A stretch of 64,000 nucleotides of DNA from Streptomyces sp. NK08204 (GCF_020400585.1 NZ_JAINVF010000005.1:1-64000); one strand, 5' to 3'; shown: positions 1 through 8,492, counted from the stretch's first letter. Translations and numbers: made by a program. The notes: a model not told the origin generated them from the letters alone.

Positions 1-2
1 TC

Positions 3-59
3 GACCCGGCGGGCGAGACGGAGCTGGAGAGCGAGCCTGAGCCCGAGCCGGTGAAGTGA
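3..59 (+). CDS. 3' end of an unidentified gene
   Basis: Only the last 18 codons and the TGA stop are inside the window. In the third forward frame the tail reads DPAGETELESEPEPEPVK, an acidic Glu/Pro-rich, probably disordered C-terminus. Other forward frames also stop nearby, but only this one gives a coherent acidic tail directly before a strong terminator. The family cannot be named from this fragment. Confidence 0.55.
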   Translation, partial: DPAGETELESEPEPEPVK

Positions 60-92
60 CACCCCGGTGACATGACCGGCCGCTGAAAAGCC

Positions 93-133
93 CGACGGCG
101 CCCCCTGACCCGCACAGGCAGGGGGCGCCGTCG
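93..133. terminator. Bidirectional intrinsic terminator hairpin
   Basis: A perfect 15-bp stem (93-107 with 119-133) closes an 11-nt loop. It lies between the stop of the forward gene ending at 59 and the stop of the reverse gene ending at 146, so it can serve both. There is no long U tract, which is usual for Streptomyces terminators. Confidence 0.85.
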
Positions 134-145
134 TATCCGCGGTGG

Positions 146-472
146 CTACGCCTCCTTGGGCCCCGCCTGCTGGACGACCTCGAAGGACCACAGAGTCGAG
201 CCGGAGGCCGCGGGCTTCGGGCGCTCCCCGCCCTCTCCGCCTCCCTGGTGCGCCGACTTCATCGGCCCCTCCATCCACGCCTGGAACGACTCCTCGTCAC
301 GCCAGCGCGTGTACACCAGGTACTGGTCGGTGCCCTCGACGGGCCGCAGCAGCTCGAACCATTCGAAGCCGTCGGAGTTCTCCACGGCGTGGGCCCGCGA
401 GGCGAACCGCTTCTCCAGAACCTCCCGCTGCTCGGCGGGAACGGTCAGCACGTTGATCTTCACTACGCTCAT
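146..472 (-). CDS. Antibiotic biosynthesis monooxygenase (ABM) family protein
   Basis: 108 aa, beginning MSVVKINVLTVP. This is a complete single ABM/dimeric alpha-beta barrel domain. It shows the family pattern of an initial strand, a helix with ...EVLEKRFASRAHAVENSDGF, then FEWFELLRP and YLVYTRWRDEESFQAWM. Family members are small soluble quinol or heme-degrading monooxygenases; the W/F-rich strand and the xxTRWRDEESFxAW helix resemble the HmoA/MhuD-like group. The ATG at 472 is preceded by AGGATGG. A longer reverse reading frame through 928 exists but overlaps the next gene and is out of keeping with family length. The substrate is unknown. Confidence 0.85.
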   Translation of the reverse strand: MSVVKINVLTVPAEQREVLEKRFASRAHAVENSDGFEWFELLRPVEGTDQYLVYTRWRDEESFQAWMEGPMKSAHQGGGEGGERPKPAASGSTLWSFEVVQQAGPKEA

Positions 473-503
473 GGACCCATCCTGACCCACACCCCGGCCG
501 TTC

Positions 504-1490
504 TCAGAAGGCGGTCGTGCCGGCGTACACCAAGAGGATGAGTACGAAGCCGCCCCCGGCGAACACGTACGACACCACGGTCGCCTCCTGCCCCAGCAGG
601 ATCGGGCGCCACGCCAGGTACAGCCCGACGACGAACAGGCCACGGACCGTCTGTGCCCAGGCCGACCAGGCCCGTTCCCGGAGGGAGTCCGTGTCGGGGG
701 CCAGGGAGAAGACCGAACCCATGACGACACCGCCGACCACGGCGAGGAGAACGAAGGCGTGCAGCGCCGCCCTTCCCGACTCGTCGTCCGGGAACGCCTT
801 CCACCGGCCGGCGGCAAGGGTCGGCAGGTCCTTGGCCTCGTTGACGTATCCGCCCAGTCCGGGTTCGGACGGGGACCACAGCACCTGGACCCGGGTGCCG
901 TCGCGCGGTTCGTCGTAGGTGTACGCACCCTTCACGAGGAGGTGCCCGGGACCGCCGTCGACCGCCAGCACCAGCCGTGAGGCATAGCCCTGCACCTGGT
1001 CCTCGTCGTCCAGCTCGGCCCGTGTCCGCAGCGGCTTGCCCACCACACGTGCCGTGCTCACCCCGGCGCCCGCGTCCCGCAGCTTCTCGATCCGCCCGTC
1101 GGACGGCATGCTCATCAGGCACGCGAACATGGCCCCGGAGGCGACGGCCACCAGCAGCCAGACGACAGCCGTGCGGCCCTTGACCCACAGCGCGCAGTCG
1201 TCGAAGCCGGGTCTTCGTGCGCCGGTCTTCCCCACGCCGCTCTGCCGCACGCCCTTCTTCAGCGAGACCCCGCCAAGGCCCGGCGGTCCCGCCTCGTCCA
1301 TCAGCCGCAGCGCCCACAGCGCCACCACCCGCGGCGCCGTGGACCCGGCAGCCACGCCACCCCACACCAACGGCCCGTTCCAGGGATGTGACGTGGGCGC
1401 GACCCCCAGCAGCCATGCACACGCGACCGCCCCCGCGCCCCATCCCACCAGCCCGCACATCCGGACCAGCCACACCAGCACGGACGCCAT
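504..1490 (-). CDS. Polytopic membrane protein with DUF3592-like domain
   Basis: 328 aa. The start is the ATG at 1490, preceded by GGAGGGGG at good spacing; the open frame extends further but has no coding character. Hydrophobic segments lie near residues 5-30, 45-65, about 120-140, 235-255, 270-290 and 300-325. An extracytoplasmic-looking stretch sits between the third and fourth: ARVVGKPLRTRAELDDEDQ, then a beta-rich part ending LWSPSEPG. That layout (hydrophobic helix, GxxxxARVV, a strand with YDEPxDGTxVxVLW) is reminiscent of DUF3592. It is divergent from the FG-GAP gene at 1723. Function is unknown. Confidence 0.75.
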   Translation of the reverse strand: MASVLVWLVRMCGLVGWGAGAVACAWLLGVAPTSHPWNGPLVWGGVAAGSTAPRVVALWALRLMDEAGPPGLGGVSLKKGVRQSGVGKTGARRPGFDDCALWVKGRTAVVWLLVAVASGAMFACLMSMPSDGRIEKLRDAGAGVSTARVVGKPLRTRAELDDEDQVQGYASRLVLAVDGGPGHLLVKGAYTYDEPRDGTRVQVLWSPSEPGLGGYVNEAKDLPTLAAGRWKAFPDDESGRAALHAFVLLAVVGGVVMGSVFSLAPDTDSLRERAWSAWAQTVRGLFVVGLYLAWRPILLGQEATVVSYVFAGGGFVLILLVYAGTTAF

Positions 1491-1722
1491 CCGTACCCCC
1501 TCCAGCGAGCGCCCGGTCCCCCGGCGCGGAAAGCCCCCGGCAGTCAGGCACAGCAACCCCTGCCGTGACCGAAAATATCCCCAACCTTCGTGTGTCCCGG
1601 CAGGTCTCCAGATCGCCATCCATCCCGTGAACCACGGAACGACCGGTGGTGAACACGGGCAGAACGCACAACACCGTCTGCGGATGCTCCCCCAGGCATC
1701 CCCCGCATGCCGAGGAGACCGC

Positions 1723-3204
1723 ATGCACACGTATCCCCGACTGGCCCTGGCAACGGCCACGGCAGCCGCCCTGACGGGCGGTCTGCTCACCTTCGCCGCG
1801 TCACCCGCGACCGCCGCCGACTCCGTCAAGGTCGCCAAGGCCGACTTCAACGGCGACGGCATCGGCGACATCGCCACCTCGGCGCCCACCGCCTCCGTCA
1901 ACGGCCACGACAAGGCCGGTCAGGTCGTCGTGGTGTACGGCACCGCCACCGGCGTTTCCTCCGCCAAGCACACCACCATCAGCCAGAACACCACGGGCGT
2001 GCCCGGCGACGCCGAGACGGGCGACATGTTCGGCACCGCGCTGGCGTACGCCGACTTCAACGGCGACGGCTACGACGACCTCGCGGTCGGGACCCTGCAC
2101 GAGAAGGTCGGCACCGACACCAACGGCGGCGACCTCGCCATCCTCCTGGGCTCCAGCAGCGGTCTGACCGGCAAGAGCATCCATGTCACCGACCCGGCCC
2201 CCTCCGCCCACGACTACTGGGGCAAGAACCTGGCCGCGGGCGACTTCGACGGCGACGGCAAGACCGACCTGGTCGTCGGCAGCTCCACCGCCACCCTCTA
2301 CCTCTACAAGGGCGGCTTCACCACCTCCGGCGGCTACGGCAGCCGTACCACCGTCAAGCCGCCCATCCTGTCGGGCACCAACGACTACCCGTACGGTCCG
2401 GTGAACCTGACCGCCGGTGACGTCAACGGCGACGGCCGCACCGACCTCGTCGTCGACGGCTACGAGACCACGACCTCGTACGGCTGGAACACCAACTACT
2501 GGCTGCCCGGCATCGCGAGCGGTCTGAGCGGCTCCTCGGCCAAGGCTCTCAAGCCCGGCATCATCACCGCCATCGGCGACATCAACGGCGACGGCTACGG
2601 CGACATCGTGAGCGGGGCCGGCTGGGACAACACCACCAGCGACGGCACACCCGTCCCGGACTCCGCCAAGGGCGGCAAGGTGAACATCACCTACGGCTCC
2701 GGCTCGGGCCCGGCCGGCACCACCGGCATCACCCAGGACACCGGCAACGTGCCCGGCTCCTCGGAGAAGGGCGACACCTTCGGCTGGGACCTCGACCTCG
2801 GAGACGTCAACGGCGACGGCTACCAGGACCTCGTCGTCAGCACCCCGAAGGAGGACATCGCCGGTGTCCCCGACACCGGCATGGTCACCGTCCTGTACGG
2901 CTCCTCGGCCGGCGTGAACACCACCTCCGGCATGCAGTCCTTCGCCCAGAGCAGCGCGGGCGTCCCGGGCGGCGACGAGAAGAGCGACCTGTTCGGCGCC
3001 GACGTCAAGCTCGACGACGTCACCGGCGACGGCAAGGCCGACCTGGTGGTGGGCTCGTACGAGAACGGCGGCGACGGTGCGCTCACGTACCTGCCGTCCA
3101 ACGGCACGAAGATCACCACGAGCGGCTCCCGCCAGATCGGCGCGTCCACCGTGGGCGTCTCCACGGCCGGCACGCCCCAGTTCGGCGCGCTCTTCGCCGA
3201 CTGA
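1723..3204 (+). CDS. Secreted FG-GAP/integrin-alpha-like repeat protein
   Basis: 493 aa. A Sec signal peptide covers about residues 1-34 (basic MHTYPR, hydrophobic core, ASPATAA cleavage region). Seven FG-GAP blades follow, each with a Ca2+-binding loop of the DxNGDGxxD type: DFNGDGIGD, DFNGDGYDD, DFDGDGKTD, DVNGDGRTD, DINGDGYGD, DVNGDGYQD and DVTGDGKAD. The expected fold is an extracellular seven-bladed beta-propeller that needs calcium. The ATG at 1723 has GAGGAG 9-10 nt upstream; the frame upstream is antisense to the membrane gene and is not used. Two paralogues lie at 37051 and 38586. Ligand and role are unknown. Confidence 0.9.
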   Translation: MHTYPRLALATATAAALTGGLLTFAASPATAADSVKVAKADFNGDGIGDIATSAPTASVNGHDKAGQVVVVYGTATGVSSAKHTTISQNTTGVPGDAETGDMFGTALAYADFNGDGYDDLAVGTLHEKVGTDTNGGDLAILLGSSSGLTGKSIHVTDPAPSAHDYWGKNLAAGDFDGDGKTDLVVGSSTATLYLYKGGFTTSGGYGSRTTVKPPILSGTNDYPYGPVNLTAGDVNGDGRTDLVVDGYETTTSYGWNTNYWLPGIASGLSGSSAKALKPGIITAIGDINGDGYGDIVSGAGWDNTTSDGTPVPDSAKGGKVNITYGSGSGPAGTTGITQDTGNVPGSSEKGDTFGWDLDLGDVNGDGYQDLVVSTPKEDIAGVPDTGMVTVLYGSSAGVNTTSGMQSFAQSSAGVPGGDEKSDLFGADVKLDDVTGDGKADLVVGSYENGGDGALTYLPSNGTKITTSGSRQIGASTVGVSTAGTPQFGALFAD

Positions 3205-3503
3205 GCGGGCGCCGGAGCCGTGTGGCCGTTCAGGTCCGCGCGTCCGGCATCACCGCCACCGGCTCCGAGGCCCGCCGGCACGCCCCTGGACGGCCCGGCG
3301 GGCCTGCCGCACTTCGGGGACGTACCGGGGGGGCCGAGCACCCTTCGGAGCGCTGCCGGGCCGGTGGAACCGTCAGGAACCCCCGGTCCGCCCCCGACCC
3401 TCCCCTGACGGTCCCCTAGGGGATGTCACAGCTCGGCCGCAAAGCCGGGCCTGAACACCCGGGTCCGGCACGTGACGTGACCGGACCAGGTACGTTCGAT
3501 GAC

Positions 3504-4460
3504 GTGGCTGGATTCAGGAACGGACGCGGGGGCCGGGACAACCGCCCTCCGCAGGGACAGCAGGCGCCGCAGGGGTCGTACGGCCGGCCGGGACCGGGGT
3601 CGCACGGACGGCAGCCCAGGGGTCAGCAGCCCGGCGGGCCGTCGTACGGCTACCCGTCGGCGCCGCAGCCGTACCCGCAGCAGCGGCCCGCGTACGGCCC
3701 CGGCGGCCAGTGGCAGCCGCGGCAGGACGACGGACCGGAGTACTTCGGCGACGGCGGCTACGCGGCCCCGGGCCCGGGATACGGCCAGGGCGGCGGCCAC
3801 GACCCGTACGCGGCCGACAATCCGGGCCACACCCAGGCGTTCTCCATCGACGAGGCCGCCGGCTACACCCAGGGCGAGACCTACCAGGCGGGCTCGGCCG
3901 CGCCGTCCGCCCCGCTCGGACCGCGCCTGCACTGGAAGGAGCTGCTGCGGGGCATCGTCTTCAGCCCCGACCAGACGTTCCTGCGGATGCGGGACTACAC
4001 GATGTGGGGCCCGGCCCTCGTCGTCACCTTCCTCTACGGCCTGCTCGCCGTCTTCGGCTTCGACGGTGCCCGCCAGGACGCGATCAACGCCACGCTCTCG
4101 AACGCGGTGCCGATCGTCCTGGTGACGGCGGTGGCCATGGTGATCAGCGCCGTCGTGCTGGGCGCGGTCACCCACACCCTCGCCCGCCAGCTCGGCGGCG
4201 ACGGCGCCTGGCAGCCCACGGTCGGCCTGTCCATGCTGATCATGTCCCTCACGGACGCCCCTCGCCTGGTCTTCGCCCTGTTCTTCGGCGGCGACGCCGG
4301 CTTCGTCCAGCTCCTCGGCTGGGCCACCTGGATCGGCGCGGGCGCCCTGCTGACCCTGATGGTCTCCCGCTCGCACGACCTGCCCTGGCCGAAGGCTCTG
4401 GCGGCGTCGGCGATCCAGCTGATCGCACTGCTGTCGATCGTGAAACTGGGCACGTTCTAG
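3504..4460 (+). CDS. Yip1-family integral membrane protein
   Basis: 318 aa. The first ~150 residues are a Gly/Gln/Pro/Tyr-rich, low-complexity cytoplasmic tail. A Yip1-type domain follows (LLRGIVFSPDQTFLRMRDY, then five hydrophobic helices: ALVVTFLYGLLAVFGF, VPIVLVTAVAMVISAVVLG, LIMSL..., LLGWATWIGAGALLTLMV, ALAASAIQLIALLSIV). I chose the GTG at 3504 because a -10-like TACGTT lies 7 nt upstream, fitting a leaderless mRNA. An in-frame ATG at 3423 would add 27 residues. The function of bacterial Yip1-like proteins is not established. Confidence 0.8.
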   Translation: MAGFRNGRGGRDNRPPQGQQAPQGSYGRPGPGSHGRQPRGQQPGGPSYGYPSAPQPYPQQRPAYGPGGQWQPRQDDGPEYFGDGGYAAPGPGYGQGGGHDPYAADNPGHTQAFSIDEAAGYTQGETYQAGSAAPSAPLGPRLHWKELLRGIVFSPDQTFLRMRDYTMWGPALVVTFLYGLLAVFGFDGARQDAINATLSNAVPIVLVTAVAMVISAVVLGAVTHTLARQLGGDGAWQPTVGLSMLIMSLTDAPRLVFALFFGGDAGFVQLLGWATWIGAGALLTLMVSRSHDLPWPKALAASAIQLIALLSIVKLGTF

Positions 4461-4519
4461 CCGCTCACCGGCGCGTCGAAGCCCGCCGGCCGGCAGACAC
4501 CGGTGGGACACCACTTGAT

Positions 4520-4562
4520 CACTGCGTCCCTGCGTCCCGTCGTCAGCCGGCGGGACGCAGTG
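4520..4562. terminator. Intrinsic terminator after the Yip1 gene
   Basis: A perfect 11-bp inverted repeat (4520-4530 with 4552-4562) with a 21-nt loop starts 60 nt after the Yip1-family stop codon. The next forward gene begins 88 nt further on. Confidence 0.6.
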
Positions 4563-4649
4563 CTTCGCGGAACGGACCGCCGCGCCGGAGGAACGCCCGG
4601 GTGCGACAATGGAGCGAATCGGACACTCGGAGCTTTCAGGGTGCTGGGT

Positions 4650-4967
4650 ATGAAGAAAGCAGCATTGCGGACGGTCAGCCTTGCAGCCGCAGCCTCCTGC
4701 TGCCTGACGCTCGGCGCATGGGGCGCATCAGCGGGTGCCGCAGGTGCCCTGCCACAGAAAGCGCGGGCCGCACCCGCGAGTTCGGTGCTCCAGTGCTACG
4801 CGACGCGCGGCAGCCCGAACGAGATCGTGTGCTACCGGCATTCCTGGAAGGCCGAGTTCCGGCACGGCGAAATGGTGTACGTCCCCATCCTCATCCAGGT
4901 GCCCATGCCTTCAGCCGCCCCGTCCGTGACGGTCGTCGACAGCCTGAACGACATCCGCCCGAGCTAG
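4650..4967 (+). CDS. Small secreted protein, unknown
   Basis: 105 aa. A typical signal peptide starts MKKAALRTVSLAAAASCC and runs to about residue 40 (ARAAPAS). The mature part is about 65 residues, with two cysteines (LQCYATRG and EIVCYRHSW) that could form one disulfide, then a hydrophobic strand region YVPILIQVP. The ATG at 4650 has CAGGGTG upstream; a GTG three codons earlier is an alternative start. No domain was recognised. It stands alone between the Yip1 gene and the convergent phosphoribosyltransferase gene. Confidence 0.65.
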   Translation: MKKAALRTVSLAAAASCCLTLGAWGASAGAAGALPQKARAAPASSVLQCYATRGSPNEIVCYRHSWKAEFRHGEMVYVPILIQVPMPSAAPSVTVVDSLNDIRPS

Positions 4968-4990
4968 CGCATGCCAGGGCCATCAACGGC

Positions 4991-5500
4991 TCAGAGCGCT
5001 TCCTTCGACGGCGTGACCGGCGTGCCGGCCTTACGGCACGGGGGGAGAACGGACCAGGGGAAGTTGATCCAGTCGTCCGTCCGCTTCCACACGTACTCGC
5101 ACTTCACGAGCGAGTGCGACTTCTCGTAGATCACGGCGGAGCGCACCTCGGCGACGGTCTCGAGGCAGAAGTCCCGCACGAGTTTGAGCGTCTTGCCGGT
5201 GTCGGCGACGTCGTCGGTGATCAGCACCTTCTTGTCGGAGAAGTCGATCACGTTCGGAACGGGCGCGAGCATGACCGGCATCTCGAGCGTCGTCCCGACG
5301 CCGGTGTAGAACTCCACGTTCACGAGGTGGATGTTCTTGCAGTCGAGGGCGTAGGCGAGCCCGCCGGCCACGAACACACCGCCGCGGGCGATGCTCAGCA
5401 CGACGTCGGGCTCGTACCCGTCGTCGGCGATAGTCTGCGCCAGCTCCCGGACGGCGGTCCCGAACCGCTCGTAGGTCAGATTCTCCCGCGCGTCGCTCAT
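4991..5500 (-). CDS. Purine phosphoribosyltransferase-type protein
   Basis: 169 aa, type I PRTase fold. The PRPP-binding motif is clear: VLITDDVADTGKTLKL, with two adjacent acids (D-D) and the TGKT phosphate loop. Upstream lies VVLSIARGGVFVAGGLAYAL, the pyrophosphate-binding loop region. The family (Gpt/Hpt-like) transfers ribose-5-phosphate from PRPP to a purine base in the cytoplasm; which base is used cannot be told here. It starts 13 nt after the dcd stop with AGGTG before the ATG, so the two form a nucleotide-metabolism operon, dcd first. Confidence 0.88.
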   Translation of the reverse strand: MSDARENLTYERFGTAVRELAQTIADDGYEPDVVLSIARGGVFVAGGLAYALDCKNIHLVNVEFYTGVGTTLEMPVMLAPVPNVIDFSDKKVLITDDVADTGKTLKLVRDFCLETVAEVRSAVIYEKSHSLVKCEYVWKRTDDWINFPWSVLPPCRKAGTPVTPSKEAL

Positions 5501-5513
5501 GTCACCTGCGTCC

Positions 5514-6089
5514 TCACACCTGGGTCCGGTGGAAGTTCAGGAAGGACCGCGAGGCGGTCGGCCCGCGCTGCCCCTGGTACCGGGAGCCGTAGCGCTCACT
5601 GCCGTACGGGTGCTCCGCGGGCGAGCTGAGCCGGAACATGCACAGCTGCCCGATCTTCATCCCGGGCCAGAGCTTGATGGGCAGGGTGGCGAGGTTCGAC
5701 AGCTCCAGGGTGACATGGCCACTGAACCCCGGGTCGATGAACCCGGCGGTGGAGTGCGTGACCAGCCCGAGCCGCCCGAGCGAACTCTTGCCCTCCAGCC
5801 GGGAGGCAAGATCGTCCGGCAGCGTGATGACCTCGTACGTCGAAGCGAGCACGAACTCCCCGGGGTGCAGGATGAACGGCTCGTCCCCCTCGGGCTCGAC
5901 CAACCGCGTCAGATCGGCCTGCTCGACGGAGGGGTCGATGTGCGGGTACCGGTGGTTCTCGAACACCCGGAAATAGCGGTCCAGCCGCACGTCGACACTC
6001 GACGGCTGCACCATGGAATCGTCAAAGGGATCGATCCGTACCCGTCCGGCGTCGATCTCGGCCCGGATGTCCTTGTCTGAGAGAAGCAC
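5514..6089 (-). CDS. dcd: dCTP deaminase (possibly bifunctional DCD-DUT)
   Basis: 191 aa, the usual length for actinobacterial Dcd. It deaminates dCTP to dUTP on the route to dTMP. Visible motifs are [12 protein letters not shown] at the N-terminus, [11 protein letters not shown]-type [20 protein letters not shown] (nucleotide/phosphate binding) and [18 protein letters not shown], holding the catalytic Glu, plus a C-terminal [12 protein letters not shown] lid. From memory the sequence closely matches the mycobacterial enzyme, which also hydrolyses dUTP; bifunctionality here is inferred. The GTG at 6089 is the only start that gives the family N-terminus; the open frame continues upstream without sense. 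Confidence 0.95.
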   Translation of the reverse strand: MLLSDKDIRAEIDAGRVRIDPFDDSMVQPSSVDVRLDRYFRVFENHRYPHIDPSVEQADLTRLVEPEGDEPFILHPGEFVLASTYEVITLPDDLASRLEGKSSLGRLGLVTHSTAGFIDPGFSGHVTLELSNLATLPIKLWPGMKIGQLCMFRLSSPAEHPYGSERYGSRYQGQRGPTASRSFLNFHRTQV

Positions 6090-6180
6090 GCCCCGAGGAT
6101 ACGCAAGGCGCGCGCAGCCGTGACAATCGTGACGACTCCGCGCGCCTGTGTTACCGCCCGCGCTCCCGCTTCCCGCCCGG

Positions 6181-6339
6181 CTAGTGCTTCTCCAGCGCGA
6201 CCGGCACCGCACTGCGGAGCCGGGCACACCGAGGACACCGCACGAGCCGGCCGGGGCCGAGCCGCTCGGCCTTCTGCATCGGGAACGAAGCGGTACTGAA
6301 CACGTGCCCATCGGCACAACGGACGACGGTGCGCTCCAT
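6181..6339 (-). CDS. Small zinc-ribbon protein
   Basis: 52 aa with [17 protein letters not shown] near the start and [16 protein letters not shown] towards the end. The C-x-x-H and C-x-x-C pairs suggest one zinc-ribbon site. I chose the ATG at 6339, with AGGAC 5 nt upstream; a TTG at 6363 would add eight residues (MGKGLQDL) but lacks a ribosome-binding site. It is read away from the tRNA gene and towards nothing obvious. The role is unknown; small Zn-ribbon proteins of this kind often bind nucleic acid or protein partners. Confidence 0.65.
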   Translation of the reverse strand: MERTVVRCADGHVFSTASFPMQKAERLGPGRLVRCPRCARLRSAVPVALEKH

Positions 6340-6618
6340 CAAGTCCTGAAGTCCCTTCCCCAAGAGCCGCGCCGGGCTACTGCTCGCCTGGCGCCAAACG
6401 GCACATTACGGGATCAAAGAGACGACTCTCCAGGCGGCGCTCCGACCCCGCCGGGCCCTCTTCCGCACCCCACCGTACGCCCCAACTCCCGCCCCCCGCA
6501 GCCGGATCCCACCCCTGAAACGCGATCAGACCCCAGGGTCCAGGCACCGGGGGTCTGTGATGATGTACAGTGAGCAGCGTTCCGGACTTCGACCCACGGG
6601 GCCGACAGCCCGAACTAC

Positions 6619-6692
6619 GCGGGTGTAGTTTAATGGTAGAACATCAGCTTCCCAAGCTGAGAGCGCGAGTTCGATTCTCGTCACCCGCTCCA
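6619..6692 (+). tRNA. tRNA-Gly (anticodon CCC)
   Basis: A full cloverleaf with the CCA encoded. The acceptor stem GCGGGTG (6619-6625) pairs with CACCCGC (6682-6688). The D-arm carries GTTTAATGGTAGAAC, the anticodon loop is TTCCCAA giving anticodon CCC, and the T-loop is TTCGATT. The discriminator base is T (U) at 6689, followed by CCA. The segment from the anticodon stem to the variable region (6646-6668) recurs at 13372-13394 with one mismatch, so this gene was probably the integration target of a mobile element. Confidence 0.97.
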
Positions 6693-6697
6693 TAATG

Positions 6698-6724
6698 AAA
6701 CCCCAGGTCGGCGGCCTGGGGTTT
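6698..6724 (+). terminator. Terminator of tRNA-Gly
   Basis: A 10-bp perfect stem (6698-6707 with 6715-6724) around a 7-nt loop sits 5 nt after the tRNA CCA. It has A-rich and T-rich outer pairs and is followed by GTTTAT, so it looks like a classic rho-independent terminator. Confidence 0.9.
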
Positions 6725-6893
6725 GTTTATGCCCCAGTCCGACAAGGCCAGGCATCACCGCCCCAGCCAACAACCCCAGGTCACGACCGCGGGTTGTTTG
6801 CCGTCCAGACCGGCAGGTGGCGCGCGCCTCGGACCACATCCGCACCATGACGCTGCGCTGTTGCGGCCGGCACCCATGGATCCCGAGCGCCGA

Positions 6894-7358
6894 CTACCTG
6901 GCGCCGCCGACCACGGTAGCCGCCAGGTCTTCGCGGGTCGCACGCCATGACCTTGCGGCGCGCAGCCCCAGGAAGAGCAACAGTCCGAACGGTGACAGCA
7001 AGATCGTGAGAACCAGCAGCGGCCCCATCAGCAGGGCGGACATCCTCAGCCGCCTGGCCTCCCGGTACATCCATTGGCCGATCAGCAGATCCCAGGCGAT
7101 GACCTGTGACCAGATGGCCCCCGCGCCGTCCGCGAGGGCCGTCAGATCGCGGAATGTGCCCAGATCCGGGCTGCGGACCGCGGCCCAGAGCTCGGGGAAC
7201 ACCGGGACCGCCAGTGCGAGATAGACCAGCAGCACGGGCACCACGGTCCACGGTGACCCGGCGATGCGGGCGGTCGGCCCCCACCCGGGCGCGAAGATCA
7301 TGAGCAGCCATACGGGTGCGGCGAGCCAGAAGGAGAACTCGAAGAGGAATCCGGTCAT
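6894..7358 (-). CDS. ABA4-like (DUF4281) membrane protein
   Basis: 154 aa beginning MTGFLFEFSFWLAAPVWLLM. Four hydrophobic segments lie at about residues 4-22, 38-58, 85-100 and 110-132. The pattern FWLAAPVWLLMIFAPGW with a later DLLIGQWMYREARR matches ABA4-like proteins: plant ABA4 is needed for neoxanthin formation, and bacterial members have unknown roles. Its ATG overlaps the stop codon of the upstream membrane gene (ATGA), so it is translationally coupled to it. The pair reads away from the MerR regulator at 8493. Confidence 0.75.
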   Translation of the reverse strand: MTGFLFEFSFWLAAPVWLLMIFAPGWGPTARIAGSPWTVVPVLLVYLALAVPVFPELWAAVRSPDLGTFRDLTALADGAGAIWSQVIAWDLLIGQWMYREARRLRMSALLMGPLLVLTILLSPFGLLLFLGLRAARSWRATREDLAATVVGGAR

Positions 7359-8371
7359 GGCACGAGTTCCTTGGGAGTGGGGGCGCCGTCCGAGCCATTT
7401 GCCCTGACCGGCGAGGGAGTCGGAGCCCTCAGGGATGCGTAGGTCCCGAGAGCGCCGGCCGACAGGATCAGTGCGGCCACCCTCAACGTGGCGCCATCCG
7501 GGTGGATCAGTGGCTGACCCCGCAACGCCTGCCAGAGAACCAGCGCGAAGGTGGCGGCATACGTTCCCGAGGCGAGCAGCACCAGGCGCAGCCGTATCCG
7601 GTCGTCGGCAAGTCGAGTGAAGCGTGGCGCGAGGGCGGTCAGCACCGTGACCAGCAGCGGCAGGAGCTGCAGCGCATGCATGCCGACGAAGTGCGGGATC
7701 CGTAGATCGCCTCCCGTCGTCGACCAGCCGGTCAGCGGCATCGACGGACCGCCGTCCGGCACGCCCACGCTGTGCGCGCCGACCACCTTTGAGACGCCGC
7801 GCCTCTGTCCCGGCGCGGGTCGGCTCATCAGGAAGCCGACACCGGCCCCTGCCAGCGCCAGGATGATGCCGGAGCGCATCGCCCAGGCGGATGCGCGGTC
7901 GGCGATTCGGGCGCGGAGCAGCAGCACGGCGATGGCGAGTGTGCCGAGCCAGAGGATGGCGACTGTCACGCCCATCGCGTTGAACAGCGCCTCGTCGAAG
8001 GGTGTTTCGTGGTTGAAGTGGCTGCGTTTCCCGCGCACCACCTGCCCGGTGATGATCACCATCTCGATGAGGCTCGCCAGCGCGACGACCGTCCCCGCCC
8101 ACCAGCCCACGCGTCGTCCGCTGGGCAGAAGCGACAGCATCCAGGCCAGGGAGAGGCAGTACGCCACGAACGAGACCGAGAACTTGAACGGCTTGAACCA
8201 GATCGGCGCACCCACCAGGACACGGTCGTCCATGGCGAGTCCCACCGCGGATATGACCGCCATCAGCGCCATCGCTGCCGCGAACAGCACCAGCGGCCGA
8301 TGCCATGACCGCCACGGCGCCGACGGCGACCACAACGGCGCAGGCCGGGAAGGTGGACGTGAAAAAGACAT
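7355..8371 (-). CDS. Polytopic membrane protein, first gene of a MerR-linked operon
   Basis: 338 aa with about eight hydrophobic helices, including VLFAAAMALMAVISAVGLA, FVAYCLSLAWMLSLLP, TVVALASLIEMVIITGQVV, ILWLGTLAIAVLLL, SGIILALAGAGVGFLM and MHALQLLPLLVTVLTAL. Conserved-looking loops are DDRVLVGAPIWFKPFKFSVSF and GDLRIPHFVGMHALQL, the latter with two histidines near a membrane face. The ATG at 8371 has GGGGG upstream. It runs divergently from the merR gene, across an AT-rich palindromic operator. I do not recognise a characterised family; the histidines could bind heme or metal, but that is a guess. Confidence 0.75.
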   Translation of the reverse strand: MSFSRPPSRPAPLWSPSAPWRSWHRPLVLFAAAMALMAVISAVGLAMDDRVLVGAPIWFKPFKFSVSFVAYCLSLAWMLSLLPSGRRVGWWAGTVVALASLIEMVIITGQVVRGKRSHFNHETPFDEALFNAMGVTVAILWLGTLAIAVLLLRARIADRASAWAMRSGIILALAGAGVGFLMSRPAPGQRRGVSKVVGAHSVGVPDGGPSMPLTGWSTTGGDLRIPHFVGMHALQLLPLLVTVLTALAPRFTRLADDRIRLRLVLLASGTYAATFALVLWQALRGQPLIHPDGATLRVAALILSAGALGTYASLRAPTPSPVRANGSDGAPTPKELVP

Positions 8372-8386
8372 GACTACCCCCTAAGT

Positions 8387-8425
8387 GGATAGCGGCACTA
8401 TCCGCTATCCGATAGCCCAACTATC
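8387..8425. promoter_or_regulatory. Palindromic operator between MerR gene and membrane operon
   Basis: GGATAGCGG (8387-8395) and CCGCTATCC (8402-8410) form a perfect 9-bp inverted repeat with a 6-nt spacer. It is immediately followed by GATAG-N5-CTATC (8411-8425). The half-site TATC/GATA recurs four times in a strikingly AT-rich patch for this genome. Its position between the divergent genes makes it the likely binding site of the MerR protein encoded at 8493. Confidence 0.7.
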
Positions 8426-8492
8426 TATGATGGGGGCCGGGTCGGCAAGGGCCGGCCCGGCCTCAGGGCGAAGGTCGAGGAGTGAACCGGCT

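Noticed and set aside
1036-1722. Forward extension of the FG-GAP gene
   Set aside because: The region is antisense to the membrane gene; the signal peptide and ribosome-binding site fix the start at 1723.
469-1728. Long reverse frame parallel to the 504-1490 membrane gene
   Set aside because: Arg/Gly-rich composition, no domain, and fully covered by a better gene with a strong ribosome-binding site.
7359-8420. Upstream extension of the ABA4-like gene
   Set aside because: It runs through the neighbouring membrane gene in another frame; the family N-terminus and the ATGA overlap define the start at 7358.
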